This document shows positions 8,200 through 16,296 of a DNA stretch of 64,000 nt, in pieces. Source of the stretch: Mesorhizobium temperatum. GTDB lineage: Bacteria > Pseudomonadota > Alphaproteobacteria > Rhizobiales > Rhizobiaceae. The stretch spans positions 234,515 to 298,514 of the forward strand of contig NZ_NPKJ01000060.1 of NCBI RefSeq assembly GCF_002284575.1. Reading direction: 5' to 3'. Position 1 is the stretch's first letter; every line of letters starts with the position of its first letter. Under the pieces are notes generated by a model, which was not told where the DNA came from, did not search any database, and saw only the letters and a program-made list of their open reading frames with translations. Made by a program: the position numbers and the translations under genes.

Positions 8200-8246
8200 C
8201 CGCTGGCCTGCCGGCCATCTCCTCCGCAAGGGGGAGATCAGCAGCT
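8200..8246. repeat. Small palindromic element adjoining the large one
   Basis: A hairpin around ATCTCC-tccgcaag-GGGGAGAT is flanked by GCTGG...CAGC-like ends. The segment CCTGCCGGCCATCTCC resembles the inner part of the in-frame element of cobG at 56939-57114, suggesting the same repeat family. Confidence 0.5.
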
Positions 8247-8281
8247 TGGCGCCCTCCTCGCAAATCCAATGGCAAAACCCC

Positions 8282-8896
8282 TCAGAACTCTATGCCTTGC
8301 TGCGCCTTCACGCCGGCGGAAAAATGATGCTTGGTCACGCCCATCTCGGTGACCAGATCGGCGGCATCAACCAGCGCCGGCTTGGCGTTGCGGCCGGTGA
8401 CGACGACATGCAGGTTTTCGCGGCGCCCTTTCAGCGCCGCTACCACTTTGTCCAGATCGAGATAGTCGTAGCGCAGCGCGATATTCAGCTCGTCGAGCAC
8501 CAGAAGGCTGATCGATGGATCGGCCATCAACTCGAGCGCCTTGGCCCAGGCAGCCTCGGCGGCGGCGATGTCGCGCTTCAGATCCTGCGTCTCCCAGGTG
8601 AAACCCTCGCCCATCGTGTGCCAGACGACCCGGTCGCCGAAGGCGGCAAAGGCGTCCTTCTCGCCGGTGTGCCATTTGCCCTTGATGAACTGGACGACGC
8701 CGACCCGCTTGCCGTAGCCGAGCATCCTCAGCGCCAGCCCGAAGGCGGCAGTGGTCTTGCCCTTGCCGGGCCCGGTGTTGACTATCAGCAGCGCCTTCTC
8801 GACCGTCTTTGCCGCGACCTCTGCGTCCTGCACCGCCTTGCGCTTGGCCATCTTGGCGCGATGGCGTTCCTCGTCCCTGTCGTCGATTTCGGTCAT
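8282..8896 (-). CDS. cobO: Cob(I)yrinic acid a,c-diamide adenosyltransferase (CobO/BtuR type)
   Basis: This 204-residue enzyme transfers the adenosyl group from ATP to cob(I)alamin precursors. The P-loop GPGKGKTTAAFG near 43-54 is the CobA/CobO variant, followed by VGVVQFIKG and the Walker-B-like LLVLDELN. Length and motifs are complete. It lies one base downstream of cobU and ends the riboswitch-led leftward unit cbtB-cbtA-cobU-cobO. Confidence 0.95.
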   Translation of the reverse strand: MTEIDDRDEERHRAKMAKRKAVQDAEVAAKTVEKALLIVNTGPGKGKTTAAFGLALRMLGYGKRVGVVQFIKGKWHTGEKDAFAAFGDRVVWHTMGEGFTWETQDLKRDIAAAEAAWAKALELMADPSISLLVLDELNIALRYDYLDLDKVVAALKGRRENLHVVVTGRNAKPALVDAADLVTEMGVTKHHFSAGVKAQQGIEF

Positions 8897-8897
8897 C

Positions 8898-9425
8898 TCA
8901 CTTCACCTTGAGCGGCAGCCCCGCCACCATCAGCAGCACCGTATCGGACACGGCCGCGACCTGCTGGTTGAGCCGGCCGGCGGCATCGCGAAACCGGCGA
9001 GCCAACGCATTGTCCGGCACGATACCCTGGCCAACCTCGTTGGAAACCACGAACCATGGCCCGCGCGGTCGCGACAGCACATCGGCCAGCCCTCGGCATT
9101 CGGCCTCAACGTCATGTTCGGCCAGCACATGGTTGGTCAGCCACAGCGTCAGGCAATCGACGAGGACAGGCCGGCCGTCAGGCAACGCCTCGATCGCGCC
9201 GACGAGATCGAGTGGCGCGTCGATGGTCGTCCAACCCTCGCCGCGCCGCGACCGATGCAGCGCGATGCGTTCGCGCATCTCGTCGTCATAGGCTTGCGCC
9301 GTGGCGACATAGGCCCACGGCGCCGGACAGGCCGTCACCAATCTTTCGGCATGCGCGCTCTTGCCGGAGCGCGCACCGCCGATGACCAGGGTCAGCCTCC
9401 CGCCGAGAGCAGCGCGATCAGGCAA
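8898..9425 (-). CDS. cobU: Adenosylcobinamide kinase/guanylyltransferase (CobU/CobP)
   Basis: This 175-residue bifunctional enzyme phosphorylates adenosylcobinamide and adds GMP for nucleotide-loop assembly. It has the P-loop GGARSGKSAHAE near 15-26 and the family segment VSNEVGQGIVP. No ATG or GTG precedes the P-loop, so the TTG at 9425, which overlaps the cbtA stop region, is the likely start. A TTG start may lower its expression relative to cbtA. It is transcribed with cbtB, cbtA and cobO. Confidence 0.92.
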   Translation of the reverse strand: MPDRAALGGRLTLVIGGARSGKSAHAERLVTACPAPWAYVATAQAYDDEMRERIALHRSRRGEGWTTIDAPLDLVGAIEALPDGRPVLVDCLTLWLTNHVLAEHDVEAECRGLADVLSRPRGPWFVVSNEVGQGIVPDNALARRFRDAAGRLNQQVAAVSDTVLLMVAGLPLKVK

Positions 9426-10191
9426 AGCTGTCGCGCAGGCCGGGCGCGGTACCGGTCAAGCGGCCGCGCACCAGGCCGACGACGGCGCCGAGCACCAGCC
9501 AGAACACCAGATTGGTCAGCGTCACCGCCACCACGAACTGGTGGTGCAGGCCTTCCGGGATCGGCGATTCGAAACTGTCGGGCTGCGGCGCGCCGACGAT
9601 ATGCGGCGCCACGATCAACGCAACGGCAATCACCGCCAATGGCAACGACTTGCGGAAGGCGAGCAGGCCGAGACCGGCCGCAGTCGCCACCACCGTTGCC
9701 GTCCACCAGATCTGGCGCTGGGCGAGATCGGCCGCCGGCATTGCCGGAAGTTCGGGCGGCAGGCCAAGATTCGGAGCCAGCGTGAACACGGCAAAGCCGG
9801 CAAGGCCCCAGAACACGCCCTGACGCCAATTGCCGATGCCGCCGGCGAACTCCGAAGCAGCGACCAGGATCAGCGCAAAGCCGATGCCGGTGACGACATT
9901 CGCAACGACGTTGAAGGCGAAGCGCTCGAAACCGTCGGCCGGCGCCCAGCCTTCCTCTTCCGCGGCGGCTGCTTCAGCCACCATCGGCGCCGCGCTGCTC
10001 ATGGCATTGCTGTCTGGCGCCGCGGCGGGCGCCGCGGCATGGTCATGCGTGTGACCACCGCCGGCCTGTTCGTAGACTTCCGCCTTGAGGATGAGCGGCA
10101 CGGTGGCAAAGGCCTGCATGCAGGCGAGAACGACGCCAGCCACAAGCCCTGCGATCGCCGCGATGAACACGACGTTGCGAAACAGTGTCAT
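9418..10191 (-). CDS. cbtA: CbtA family protein, putative cobalt transporter subunit
   Basis: This 257-residue membrane protein matches the CbtA family, which is found next to B12 riboswitches and predicted to take up cobalt. An N-terminal transmembrane segment is followed by a His-rich loop, GGGHTHDHAAAP at 44-55, a plausible metal site. Further hydrophobic helices follow. It is translated just after the small CbtB and before cobU. The transport role is a bioinformatic prediction for the family rather than something visible here. Confidence 0.88.
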   Translation of the reverse strand: MTLFRNVVFIAAIAGLVAGVVLACMQAFATVPLILKAEVYEQAGGGHTHDHAAAPAAAPDSNAMSSAAPMVAEAAAAEEEGWAPADGFERFAFNVVANVVTGIGFALILVAASEFAGGIGNWRQGVFWGLAGFAVFTLAPNLGLPPELPAMPAADLAQRQIWWTATVVATAAGLGLLAFRKSLPLAVIAVALIVAPHIVGAPQPDSFESPIPEGLHHQFVVAVTLTNLVFWLVLGAVVGLVRGRLTGTAPGLRDSFA

Positions 10192-10206
10192 GATGTCAGC
10201 CCCTCG

Positions 10207-10386
10207 TCAGTGGCAGGGAAACGCCATCGAATGGCGATAGTCGTGGGCGGCATTGTGGACCGCATCGATATGCGAGAAGCCGACAAAACCCATGACGAAA
10301 ATGCCGAGAAATGCAGCAAGCGCCAGCTGCACGAAGCGCGACTGCGAGGAGACGGAAGCGCCGAGCGAGACGGAAGCGGTATTCAT
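10207..10386 (-). CDS. cbtB: CbtB family small membrane protein
   Basis: This 59-residue protein has a single transmembrane helix around 19-40 and ends in the CbtB signature HSMAFPCH, which carries His and Cys ligands fitting metal binding. It is the first gene after the B12 riboswitch, with 16 bases separating it from cbtA. The start at ATG 10386 is chosen because the family begins here; the frame is open upstream only through the riboswitch. It is predicted to work with CbtA in cobalt uptake, repressed when cobalamin is plentiful. Confidence 0.9.
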   Translation of the reverse strand: MNTASVSLGASVSSQSRFVQLALAAFLGIFVMGFVGFSHIDAVHNAAHDYRHSMAFPCH

Positions 10387-10437
10387 GTCTTGTCCTTTCG
10401 CCCTCCACCCGAGGGCATAGAAATCAGTTCTCCTGTC

Positions 10438-10600
10438 GCCGGCAGGTCTCCTGGCTCGCGGATCAGCGCCCTTCCCCACCTTCCCGAAGAAACTCTTCAG
10501 TGGCATATGGAGAGGACTACCGCACACAGTTGCGGGGGCAGCCACGGCATTGGGCGAATTTTGCCCTTACCGCATTCCCTCTTGGCTCCAAACGGAACCG
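10438..10600 (-). promoter_or_regulatory. Cobalamin riboswitch upstream of cbtB
   Basis: Read on the minus strand, the element starts with GGTTCC and continues with GCCAAGAGGGAATGCGGT, the core GCTGCCCCCGCAACTGT, CGGGAAGG and the B12 box GAGCCAGGAGACCTGCC. These are all conserved blocks of the AdoCbl class in the right order. It ends about 50 bases before the cbtB start, so it probably controls translation or early termination of cbtB-cbtA-cobU-cobO. Confidence 0.95.
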
Positions 10601-10612
10601 ACGACGACCGCG

Positions 10613-10641
10613 ACTATAGGCAGAATCGCTGCGCCCGGCAA
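10613..10641 (-). promoter_or_regulatory. Probable promoter of the cbtB-cobO unit
   Basis: On the minus strand TTGCCG (-35) and TATAGT (-10) are separated by exactly 17 bases. They stand just upstream of the riboswitch 5' end, which fits a transcription start near 10606. Confidence 0.6.
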
Positions 10642-10784
10642 ACCAAATTCCGCCAGCGGCCAGCGCGAATGCGCCGTCTCGGGAACCAGCCGGCCGGCGG
10701 CACGAGGCCGGAGTTTGCCCTGTCTTCTTTTGTCCGGGGCAACCATGATAGTCGTCTTGCAGTGCTGAATCAGATTGCGAGACC

Positions 10785-11777
10785 ATGAGCATTTCTACGC
10801 CGACCGTTCAGGACCGATCCAAGCGCATCATCGCCATCGACGTCGCCCGCGGCGTCGCTTTGCTTGCCATGGCGAGTTACCATTTCACCTGGGATCTCGA
10901 ATTCTTTGGCTACACCGATCCCGGCCTGACCGCCTTCGGCTGGTGGAAATTCTACGCGCGCTGCATCGCTTCGAGCTTCCTGTTCCTGGTCGGCGTCAGC
11001 CTGTTCCTCGCCCATGGCAAACTGATCCGCTGGAACGGCTTCTGGAAACGCTTCGCCATGGTCGCCGGGGCGGCGCTCGCCATATCGGCTGCCACGACGC
11101 TTGCCACGCCGGACAGTTTCATCTTCTTCGGTATCCTGCACGAGATCGCGCTGGCCAGCCTGCTCGGCCTGGCGTTTCTGCGGCTGCCGGCGCTGCTGAC
11201 GCTTGTTGTCGCAGCTTTCGTCATCACAGCGCCGCTCTACCTCAGGTCCGAGATCTTCGACCATCCGGCGCTGTGGTGGGTCGGCCTTTCGGCAACCAAC
11301 CCGCGCTCCAACGATTATGTCCCGCTGTTTCCATGGTTCGGCGCTGTGCTTGTGGGTATCGCGGCGGCAAAACTCGCCTCCGCTTCCGGCGTGCTGACGC
11401 GGCTGGCGGGCCTGACGCCCGGCCGCTGGACAAATCCGCTGGTCTTTATCGGCCGGCACAGCCTCGCCTTCTATCTGATCCACCAGCCGGTGCTGATCGG
11501 CTCGGTCTGGCTGTTTTCGCAGGTCATGCCGGCACCGGTCGAAACCAGGCAGGTGACTTTCCTGAAAGAATGCCAGACATCGTGCGAGCAATCGCGCGAC
11601 ACGGAGTTCTGCTCCAGCTATTGTGTGTGCATGCTCGATACGCTCGAGGGCGAGGCCACGCTTGATCGGCTCTACCGCAACGACCAGGCTGCGGAATGGA
11701 AGGCGCATCTCGACGAGCTCGCCGGCGCCTGCACTGCCAAAGCCGACAGCACTTTGATGGAGGGAGGAGCACAATGA
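10785..11777 (+). CDS. DUF1624 / heparan-alpha-glucosaminide N-acetyltransferase-like membrane protein
   Basis: This 330-residue polytopic membrane protein begins with RIIAIDVARGVALLAMASYH, the conserved start of the DUF1624 acyltransferase-like family. About eight hydrophobic segments follow, with GRHSLAFYLIHQP near 225. Members resemble membrane acetyltransferases, but their bacterial substrate is unknown. The C-terminal 80 residues form a soluble, Cys-containing tail (CQTSC, CSSYCVC), six cysteines in a short span, which may bind metal or form disulfides. It is translationally coupled (ATGA) to the following methyltransferase-like gene. Confidence 0.82.
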   Translation: MSISTPTVQDRSKRIIAIDVARGVALLAMASYHFTWDLEFFGYTDPGLTAFGWWKFYARCIASSFLFLVGVSLFLAHGKLIRWNGFWKRFAMVAGAALAISAATTLATPDSFIFFGILHEIALASLLGLAFLRLPALLTLVVAAFVITAPLYLRSEIFDHPALWWVGLSATNPRSNDYVPLFPWFGAVLVGIAAAKLASASGVLTRLAGLTPGRWTNPLVFIGRHSLAFYLIHQPVLIGSVWLFSQVMPAPVETRQVTFLKECQTSCEQSRDTEFCSSYCVCMLDTLEGEATLDRLYRNDQAAEWKAHLDELAGACTAKADSTLMEGGAQ

Positions 11778-12280
11778 CCGACCATCAACTGAAACCGGGG
11801 CAGCCGAAACCAGGGCAGCCGAAACCGGGGCTCATACCGTGGCCGCCGCTGATCTATGTCGCGGCCATCGCCGTCAGCGTCGCGCTTGGCTTGCTCTATC
11901 CGCTGCCATGGATCGGCGGCCTTTTGGGCGACATCCTGTTCGCGGCCGGCTGGGTGGCATTGTTCGGCGTCGTCGCGCTCTGGTTCACGGCGATCCGCAC
12001 CATGATCCGGGCAAAGACGACTCTCCACCCAAACGCCGTGCCCGATCACCTGGTCACATCAGGCCCCTTCGCCGTCAGCCGCAACCCGATATATCTGGCC
12101 AACACGCTGCTGATGATCGGCGTCGCCCTTATCTCGGGGATCGTATGGTTCCTGCCGCTGGCGATCATCGCCGCCTTCGCAACGCAGAAGATGGCTATCG
12201 AGGGCGAGGAAAAAGTTCTGGCAGCGAAATTCGGCAAGAAATACCGGGATTACGCGAAAAAGGTGCGGCGCTGGATTTGA
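11774..12280 (+). CDS. Isoprenylcysteine carboxyl methyltransferase (ICMT/PEMT) family protein
   Basis: This 168-residue membrane protein has four hydrophobic segments and the family SAM-binding region SGPFAVSRNPIYLAN near 95-109. It ends with KFGKKYRDYAKKVRRWI. The family methylates small or lipid thiols and alcohols; the target is unknown here. The start ATG overlaps the stop of the DUF1624 gene. Near the N-terminus a 15-base unit is repeated almost three times (11790-11830), giving repeated GQPKP residues. Such a repeat can vary in copy number without shifting the frame. Confidence 0.85.
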   Translation: MTDHQLKPGQPKPGQPKPGLIPWPPLIYVAAIAVSVALGLLYPLPWIGGLLGDILFAAGWVALFGVVALWFTAIRTMIRAKTTLHPNAVPDHLVTSGPFAVSRNPIYLANTLLMIGVALISGIVWFLPLAIIAAFATQKMAIEGEEKVLAAKFGKKYRDYAKKVRRWI

Positions 12281-12362
12281 GGCATGCGGCAAGGTCTTTT
12301 TAAGAATTCGCTCTGGCAGAAAACCACGCTAGCTGGGCGCCAGTAGAATTATCAAATGCCGA

Positions 12363-12752
12363 TCAGGTGTTGACGCCGAGCTCCACCAGCCGCTCGACGC
12401 AGGATTCCTCGGCCTGGTCGAGCTCGGCCAGGGTCTCCTCGAGGTCGCGGCGCTTCTGGCGCAGATCCTCGCGCTTTTCCTCAATGCGCCTGATCATCAG
12501 GTTGAGCTGACCGACCTCTCCGGGCGGCTCCTTGTACATCTGGATGATTTCGCGGATTTCGTTGATCGAAAAGCCGAGCCTTTTGCCGCGCATGATCTGG
12601 CGGATGAGATGCCGGTCCGACGGGCGAAACAGCCGCGTGCGGCCGCGCCGTACCGGCTGCACCAGCCCTTCGTCCTCGTAGAAGCGCAGCGTCCGCGTCG
12701 AAACATCGAATTCGCGGGTCAGTTCGGTGATCGAATAATATTCCCGCATCAT
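12363..12752 (-). CDS. MerR family transcriptional regulator
   Basis: This 129-residue protein has the MerR winged helix-turn-helix at its N-terminus (YYSITELTREFDVSTRTLRF, residues 5-24). A dimerising coiled coil of about 45 residues follows (RRIEEKREDLRQKRRDLEE). Only one Cys lies in the C-terminal region, so it is not a classic metal sensor. The sequence resembles LiuR-type regulators of branched-chain acyl-CoA catabolism, but no such genes are nearby. The start is the first of two adjacent ATG codons. It is monocistronic. Confidence 0.88.
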   Translation of the reverse strand: MMREYYSITELTREFDVSTRTLRFYEDEGLVQPVRRGRTRLFRPSDRHLIRQIMRGKRLGFSINEIREIIQMYKEPPGEVGQLNLMIRRIEEKREDLRQKRRDLEETLAELDQAEESCVERLVELGVNT

Positions 12753-12889
12753 CACTCCAAATGCCCGGCCACGCTGCGCGTTCCAACCATGTGGCCTCGC
12801 TATCGTCCAGACGCCTGTCAGAATCGCCCGATAGGCAGCTCCAAAATCTCGCATGGCATTTACGTAAAAGTCAATTGAGAGGGCGTCGC

Positions 12890-14308
12890 TCAGCGCACGC
12901 CGAACCACCATGTGGCGAGGCCGAGAAAGGCAAAGAAACCGACGACGTCGGTGACCGTCGTGACGAAAACCGCCGAAGCCACGGCCGGGTCGATCTTGAA
13001 CCGGTCGAGCAGCAGCGGGATCAGGATGCCGGCCAGCGCGGCCACGAACATGTTGATGATCATCGCCGCGGCGATGATGCCGCCCAAATTGGGATCGCGG
13101 AACCAGGCGGCCGCTACGAGGCCGATCAGGATGGCAAAGATGATGCCGTTGATGGAGCCCACCCCCATCTCGCGGCGGATGATGCGGCCGGCATTGTAGA
13201 TATCGAGATCCTTCGTCGCCAGCGCCCGCACCGTGACTGTCATGGTCTGCGACCCGGCATTGCCGCCCATGCCCGCCACGATCGGCATCAGCACGGCCAG
13301 CGCCACGATGTGCTCGATCGTGCGATCGAACAGGCCGATCACCGATGCCGCCAGGAACGCCGTCAAAAGATTGACCAGCAGCCATGGAACGCGCGAGCGC
13401 GAGGTCGAAAGAATGCTGTCCGATAGTTCTTCATCGCCGACACCGCCCATGCGCAGCAGATCTTCCTCGGCCTCCTGCTGGATGACGTCGACCACGTCGT
13501 CGATGGTCAGCACGCCGACCAGCCGGTCGTTCTCGTCGACGACGGCAGCGGAGAGAAGGTCGTATTGTTCGAATTCGCGCGCCGCCTCTTCCTGGTCCAT
13601 CGTGGCCGGAATGGCGTGCCTGGTCTCATGCATGACCTCTTCGACCTTGATCGAGCGCTTGGTGCGCAGGATCTGGTCGAGATCGATGGCGCCGAGCAGC
13701 TTGAAGCTCGGATCGATGACGAAAATCTGGCTGAAGCGGTCGGGAAGGTTGTTGTCCTCGCGCATATAGTCGATAGTCTGGCCGATCGTCCAGAACGGCG
13801 GCACCGCGACGAACTCCGTCTGCATGCGGCGGCCGGCGGTCTCTTCGGGATAGTCGAGCGAGCGCCGCAGCCTGATCCGCTCGGTGAACGGCAGTTGCGA
13901 CAGGATCTCGTCCTGGTCTTCCTTTTCGAGGTCCTCGAGAATGTAGACCGCGTCGTCGGAATCGAGGTCCTGCACCCCCTGGGCAATCTGCGCGTTGGGC
14001 AGGCTGTCGACGATGTCGCGGCGGATCGCCTCGTCGACCTCGGTCAGCGCGGAAAAGTCGAAGTCGGCGCCCAACAATTCGACCAGTGCGCGGCGCTGTT
14101 CGGGATGAAGCGCCTCAAGCAGGTCGCCGAGTTCCGATTGGTGCAGGTCGTCGACCTCACGCTTCAGCGTCAGCGTGTCGCGATCGGCGATAGCTGCGCC
14201 GATCGCGGCAAGGAACGACGACAGAATGGCGCCGTCCTCGCCATAAATGTCGGCATGGCTGCCGTCAGCGGCCCTGGCGCCGGTCGTCTGTTCGTCCTGG
14301 CCTTCCAC
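12890..14308 (-). CDS. mgtE: Magnesium transporter MgtE
   Basis: This 472-residue protein has the full MgtE layout. It has an N-terminal acidic helical domain (to about 145) and two CBS domains (about 145-275). A connecting helix and five transmembrane helices follow (about 300-472), with the pore signature PIVAGMGGNAGSQ. MgtE is an inner-membrane Mg2+ channel gated by cytoplasmic Mg2+. A GTG start is chosen because GGGAGG stands five bases upstream. It is monocistronic; the 650-base upstream gap holds palindromic repeats. Confidence 0.95.
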   Translation of the reverse strand: MEGQDEQTTGARAADGSHADIYGEDGAILSSFLAAIGAAIADRDTLTLKREVDDLHQSELGDLLEALHPEQRRALVELLGADFDFSALTEVDEAIRRDIVDSLPNAQIAQGVQDLDSDDAVYILEDLEKEDQDEILSQLPFTERIRLRRSLDYPEETAGRRMQTEFVAVPPFWTIGQTIDYMREDNNLPDRFSQIFVIDPSFKLLGAIDLDQILRTKRSIKVEEVMHETRHAIPATMDQEEAAREFEQYDLLSAAVVDENDRLVGVLTIDDVVDVIQQEAEEDLLRMGGVGDEELSDSILSTSRSRVPWLLVNLLTAFLAASVIGLFDRTIEHIVALAVLMPIVAGMGGNAGSQTMTVTVRALATKDLDIYNAGRIIRREMGVGSINGIIFAILIGLVAAAWFRDPNLGGIIAAAMIINMFVAALAGILIPLLLDRFKIDPAVASAVFVTTVTDVVGFFAFLGLATWWFGVR

Positions 14309-14355
14309 CAGCGCCTCCCGCCATCAGAATTCCGGAAAAGGTGCCTGTCACGTCT

Positions 14356-14508
14356 AGCGCATGACCCTGAAAATCGAAATCGATTTTCAGAAAGGATCAT
14401 GCGCAAAGAAAAATTGCTACAGCGTCCTTTGCGCGTCCGAAAGGACGCGCGGCGCTGTAGAGCATCGAGCCCAAAAGTGGAAACCGGTTTTGGGAAAAAT
14501 CCGATGCT
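14356..14508. repeat. Array of three different palindromes (rhizobial intergenic mosaic)
   Basis: Three palindromes lie head to tail. GCGCATGA...TCATGCGC at 14356-14403 contains CTGAAAATCG/CGATTTTCAG. CTACAGCG...CGCTGTAG at 14417-14460 contains GCGCGTCC/GGACGCGC. AGCATCG...CGATGCT at 14461-14508 contains CCAAAA/TTTTGG. The pieces look like the modular intergenic repeats common in rhizobia. Confidence 0.75.
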
Positions 14509-14958
14509 CAAACACAAAGATAGTGCGGCGGCACGATTCGACCCTGAGGGTCCGCAGCTCTATGGCGCAACGCGCGGGAATATCAAACGAAATGCGCCCT
14601 TCCCCGCCGCAGAGCGAAGGCTGGTGCAACCGGATCGCCGGACAGACGTTGATGCCGCACTCGGCCATCTCCTCAAGGACGCGTAGGCTCAGCCCCTGAG
14701 GCCAGATACCAACGGGCGCAAGGGATGATCGAAATGGCAGCCGTTGGACACCGTCAATCCTCGAAGAACCGTCGAACGTCGATTCCAAGCAACTCGGTGA
14801 CCGAAATATGCGACAGAGCCGGTTTGCCTTACCATCGCGTCAAATGCGTTGACCTGAGCGCATGCTCGGAATTTGCGGATGGGGGATGGAATCCTTATAG
14901 TTGTGAATTGGCGCACGCTTTCGACTGCGGGCGTGCAGAATCGTAGAGAAGGATACAG
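14509..14958. other. Non-coding spacer upstream of mfpsA
   Basis: I find no convincing gene in these 450 bases. The open frames here lack ribosome-binding sites and recognisable protein features. The part next to 14958 is relatively AT-rich and presumably contains the promoter of the mannosylfructose operon, but no clear -35/-10 pair stands out. Confidence 0.5.
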
Positions 14959-16296
14959 ATGCCGGACGTCAACTCGGATGCGGCGATACCTCGAATTGCA
15001 CTCATTTCAACCCATGGCTACGTAGCAGCCAACCCACCGCTCGGCGCGGCCGATACTGGCGGACAGGTGGTCTACGTCCTGGAACTCGCCAAAAAGCTGG
15101 CCCAGTTGGGTTACGCCGTCGATATCTGGACGCGGCGTTTTGAAGACCAGCCTCCTGCCGATGAGGTGGCAGACGGGGTTCGTGTCCTGCGTGTCGCCTG
15201 TGGCGGGCCCGATTTTATTCCGAAGGAATATCTCCACCGCCATCTTCTCGAGTGGTGTGAGAACGCGCTGCGCCTGATTCGCAGGGAAGACCTCTCCTAC
15301 GACTTCATCAACAGTCACTACTGGGATGCGGGCGTGGCGGGGCAGCGACTGTCGGAAGCGCTCGCTATCCCGCACATCCATACGCCGCATTCTCTCGGCA
15401 TGTGGAAGCAGCGCCAGATGAAGACGGACTACCCGGACAAGGCCGATACATTCGACGCCGAGTTCAATTTCACCGAGCGCATAAAGCACGAGACGATCAT
15501 CTATCGAAGCTGCGCCATGGTGATTGCAACAACGCCGCAGCAGGTGGACATGCTGGTCGAGGACTACAGTCTCGAGCGCGACCGCGTGCACATGATCCCG
15601 CCCGGTTACGACGACAACCGGTTCTTCCCTGTCAGCGAGGCGTCTCGCCGGTTGATCCGCCATCGGCTCGGCTTCGAAGGGCGAACGATCCTGGCGCTCG
15701 GCCGGCTCGCCACCAACAAGGGCTACGACCTGCTGATCGATGCGTTTTCCGTTGTGGCGCCGCGTGTGCCGGATGCGGTCCTGAGGCTCGCTGTCGGCGG
15801 CGAGAACATGGACGAGCAGGAGCAGAAGATCCTGAACCAGCTCAAGGAACAGGTTGAACAGCTAGGCTTGCAGGATCGTGTCGTCTTTTCAGGCTATGTT
15901 GCCGACGAGGATCTGGCCGACACCTATCGGGCGGCGGACATGTTCGTCCTGTCGAGCCGCTACGAGCCGTTCGGCATGACCGCGATCGAGGCGATGGCCT
16001 GCGGAACGCCGACCGTGGTTACGATCCATGGCGGTCTCTATCGCGGGATCAGCTATGGCCGCCACGCGCTTTTTGGCGATCCGTTCGACAAGGAAGATCT
16101 CGGCATCACGATCGTCAAGCCTATGAAGCACCCGCGCCTCTATGGCCGACTGGGCCGCATGGGTGCACACAAGGCGCGCAGCCTGTTCACCTGGACAGGT
16201 ATCGCGCAGCAGCTTGTCAGCCTTGTCGAAGGACGTCCGGTGCTGAAGGCGGTCGACGACCATGATTGGGACGAGCCGTGGAACGACGGCGATTGA
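14959..16296 (+). CDS. mfpsA: Mannosylfructose-phosphate synthase (sucrose-phosphate-synthase-like GT4)
   Basis: This 445-residue GT-B glycosyltransferase contains GAADTGGQVVYVLELA near 30-45, characteristic of the sucrose-synthase/SPS group. The donor-site motif E-X7-E appears in YEPFGMTAIEAMACGTP. It ends in EPWNDGD. It closely resembles, as I recall it, the Agrobacterium enzyme that makes mannosylfructose 6-phosphate from GDP-mannose and fructose 6-phosphate. A sucrose-phosphate synthase role is the alternative. AGAAGGA seven bases upstream supports the start. The gene overlaps the following phosphatase gene, giving a two-step osmolyte pathway. Confidence 0.8.
   Translation: MPDVNSDAAIPRIALISTHGYVAANPPLGAADTGGQVVYVLELAKKLAQLGYAVDIWTRRFEDQPPADEVADGVRVLRVACGGPDFIPKEYLHRHLLEWCENALRLIRREDLSYDFINSHYWDAGVAGQRLSEALAIPHIHTPHSLGMWKQRQMKTDYPDKADTFDAEFNFTERIKHETIIYRSCAMVIATTPQQVDMLVEDYSLERDRVHMIPPGYDDNRFFPVSEASRRLIRHRLGFEGRTILALGRLATNKGYDLLIDAFSVVAPRVPDAVLRLAVGGENMDEQEQKILNQLKEQVEQLGLQDRVVFSGYVADEDLADTYRAADMFVLSSRYEPFGMTAIEAMACGTPTVVTIHGGLYRGISYGRHALFGDPFDKEDLGITIVKPMKHPRLYGRLGRMGAHKARSLFTWTGIAQQLVSLVEGRPVLKAVDDHDWDEPWNDGD

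Noticed and set aside
12363..13385. A 340-codon frame that could be read as a large MerR-containing fusion protein
   Set aside because: Only the last 129 codons resemble a protein (MerR); the rest overlaps mgtE in a different frame. The start at 12752 fits the MerR family.
16266..16292. TTG at 16266 as start of the phosphatase
   Set aside because: It would add nine residues overlapping the synthase gene without family similarity; the HAD motif lies close to the TTG at 16293, though GTG 16278 cannot be excluded.
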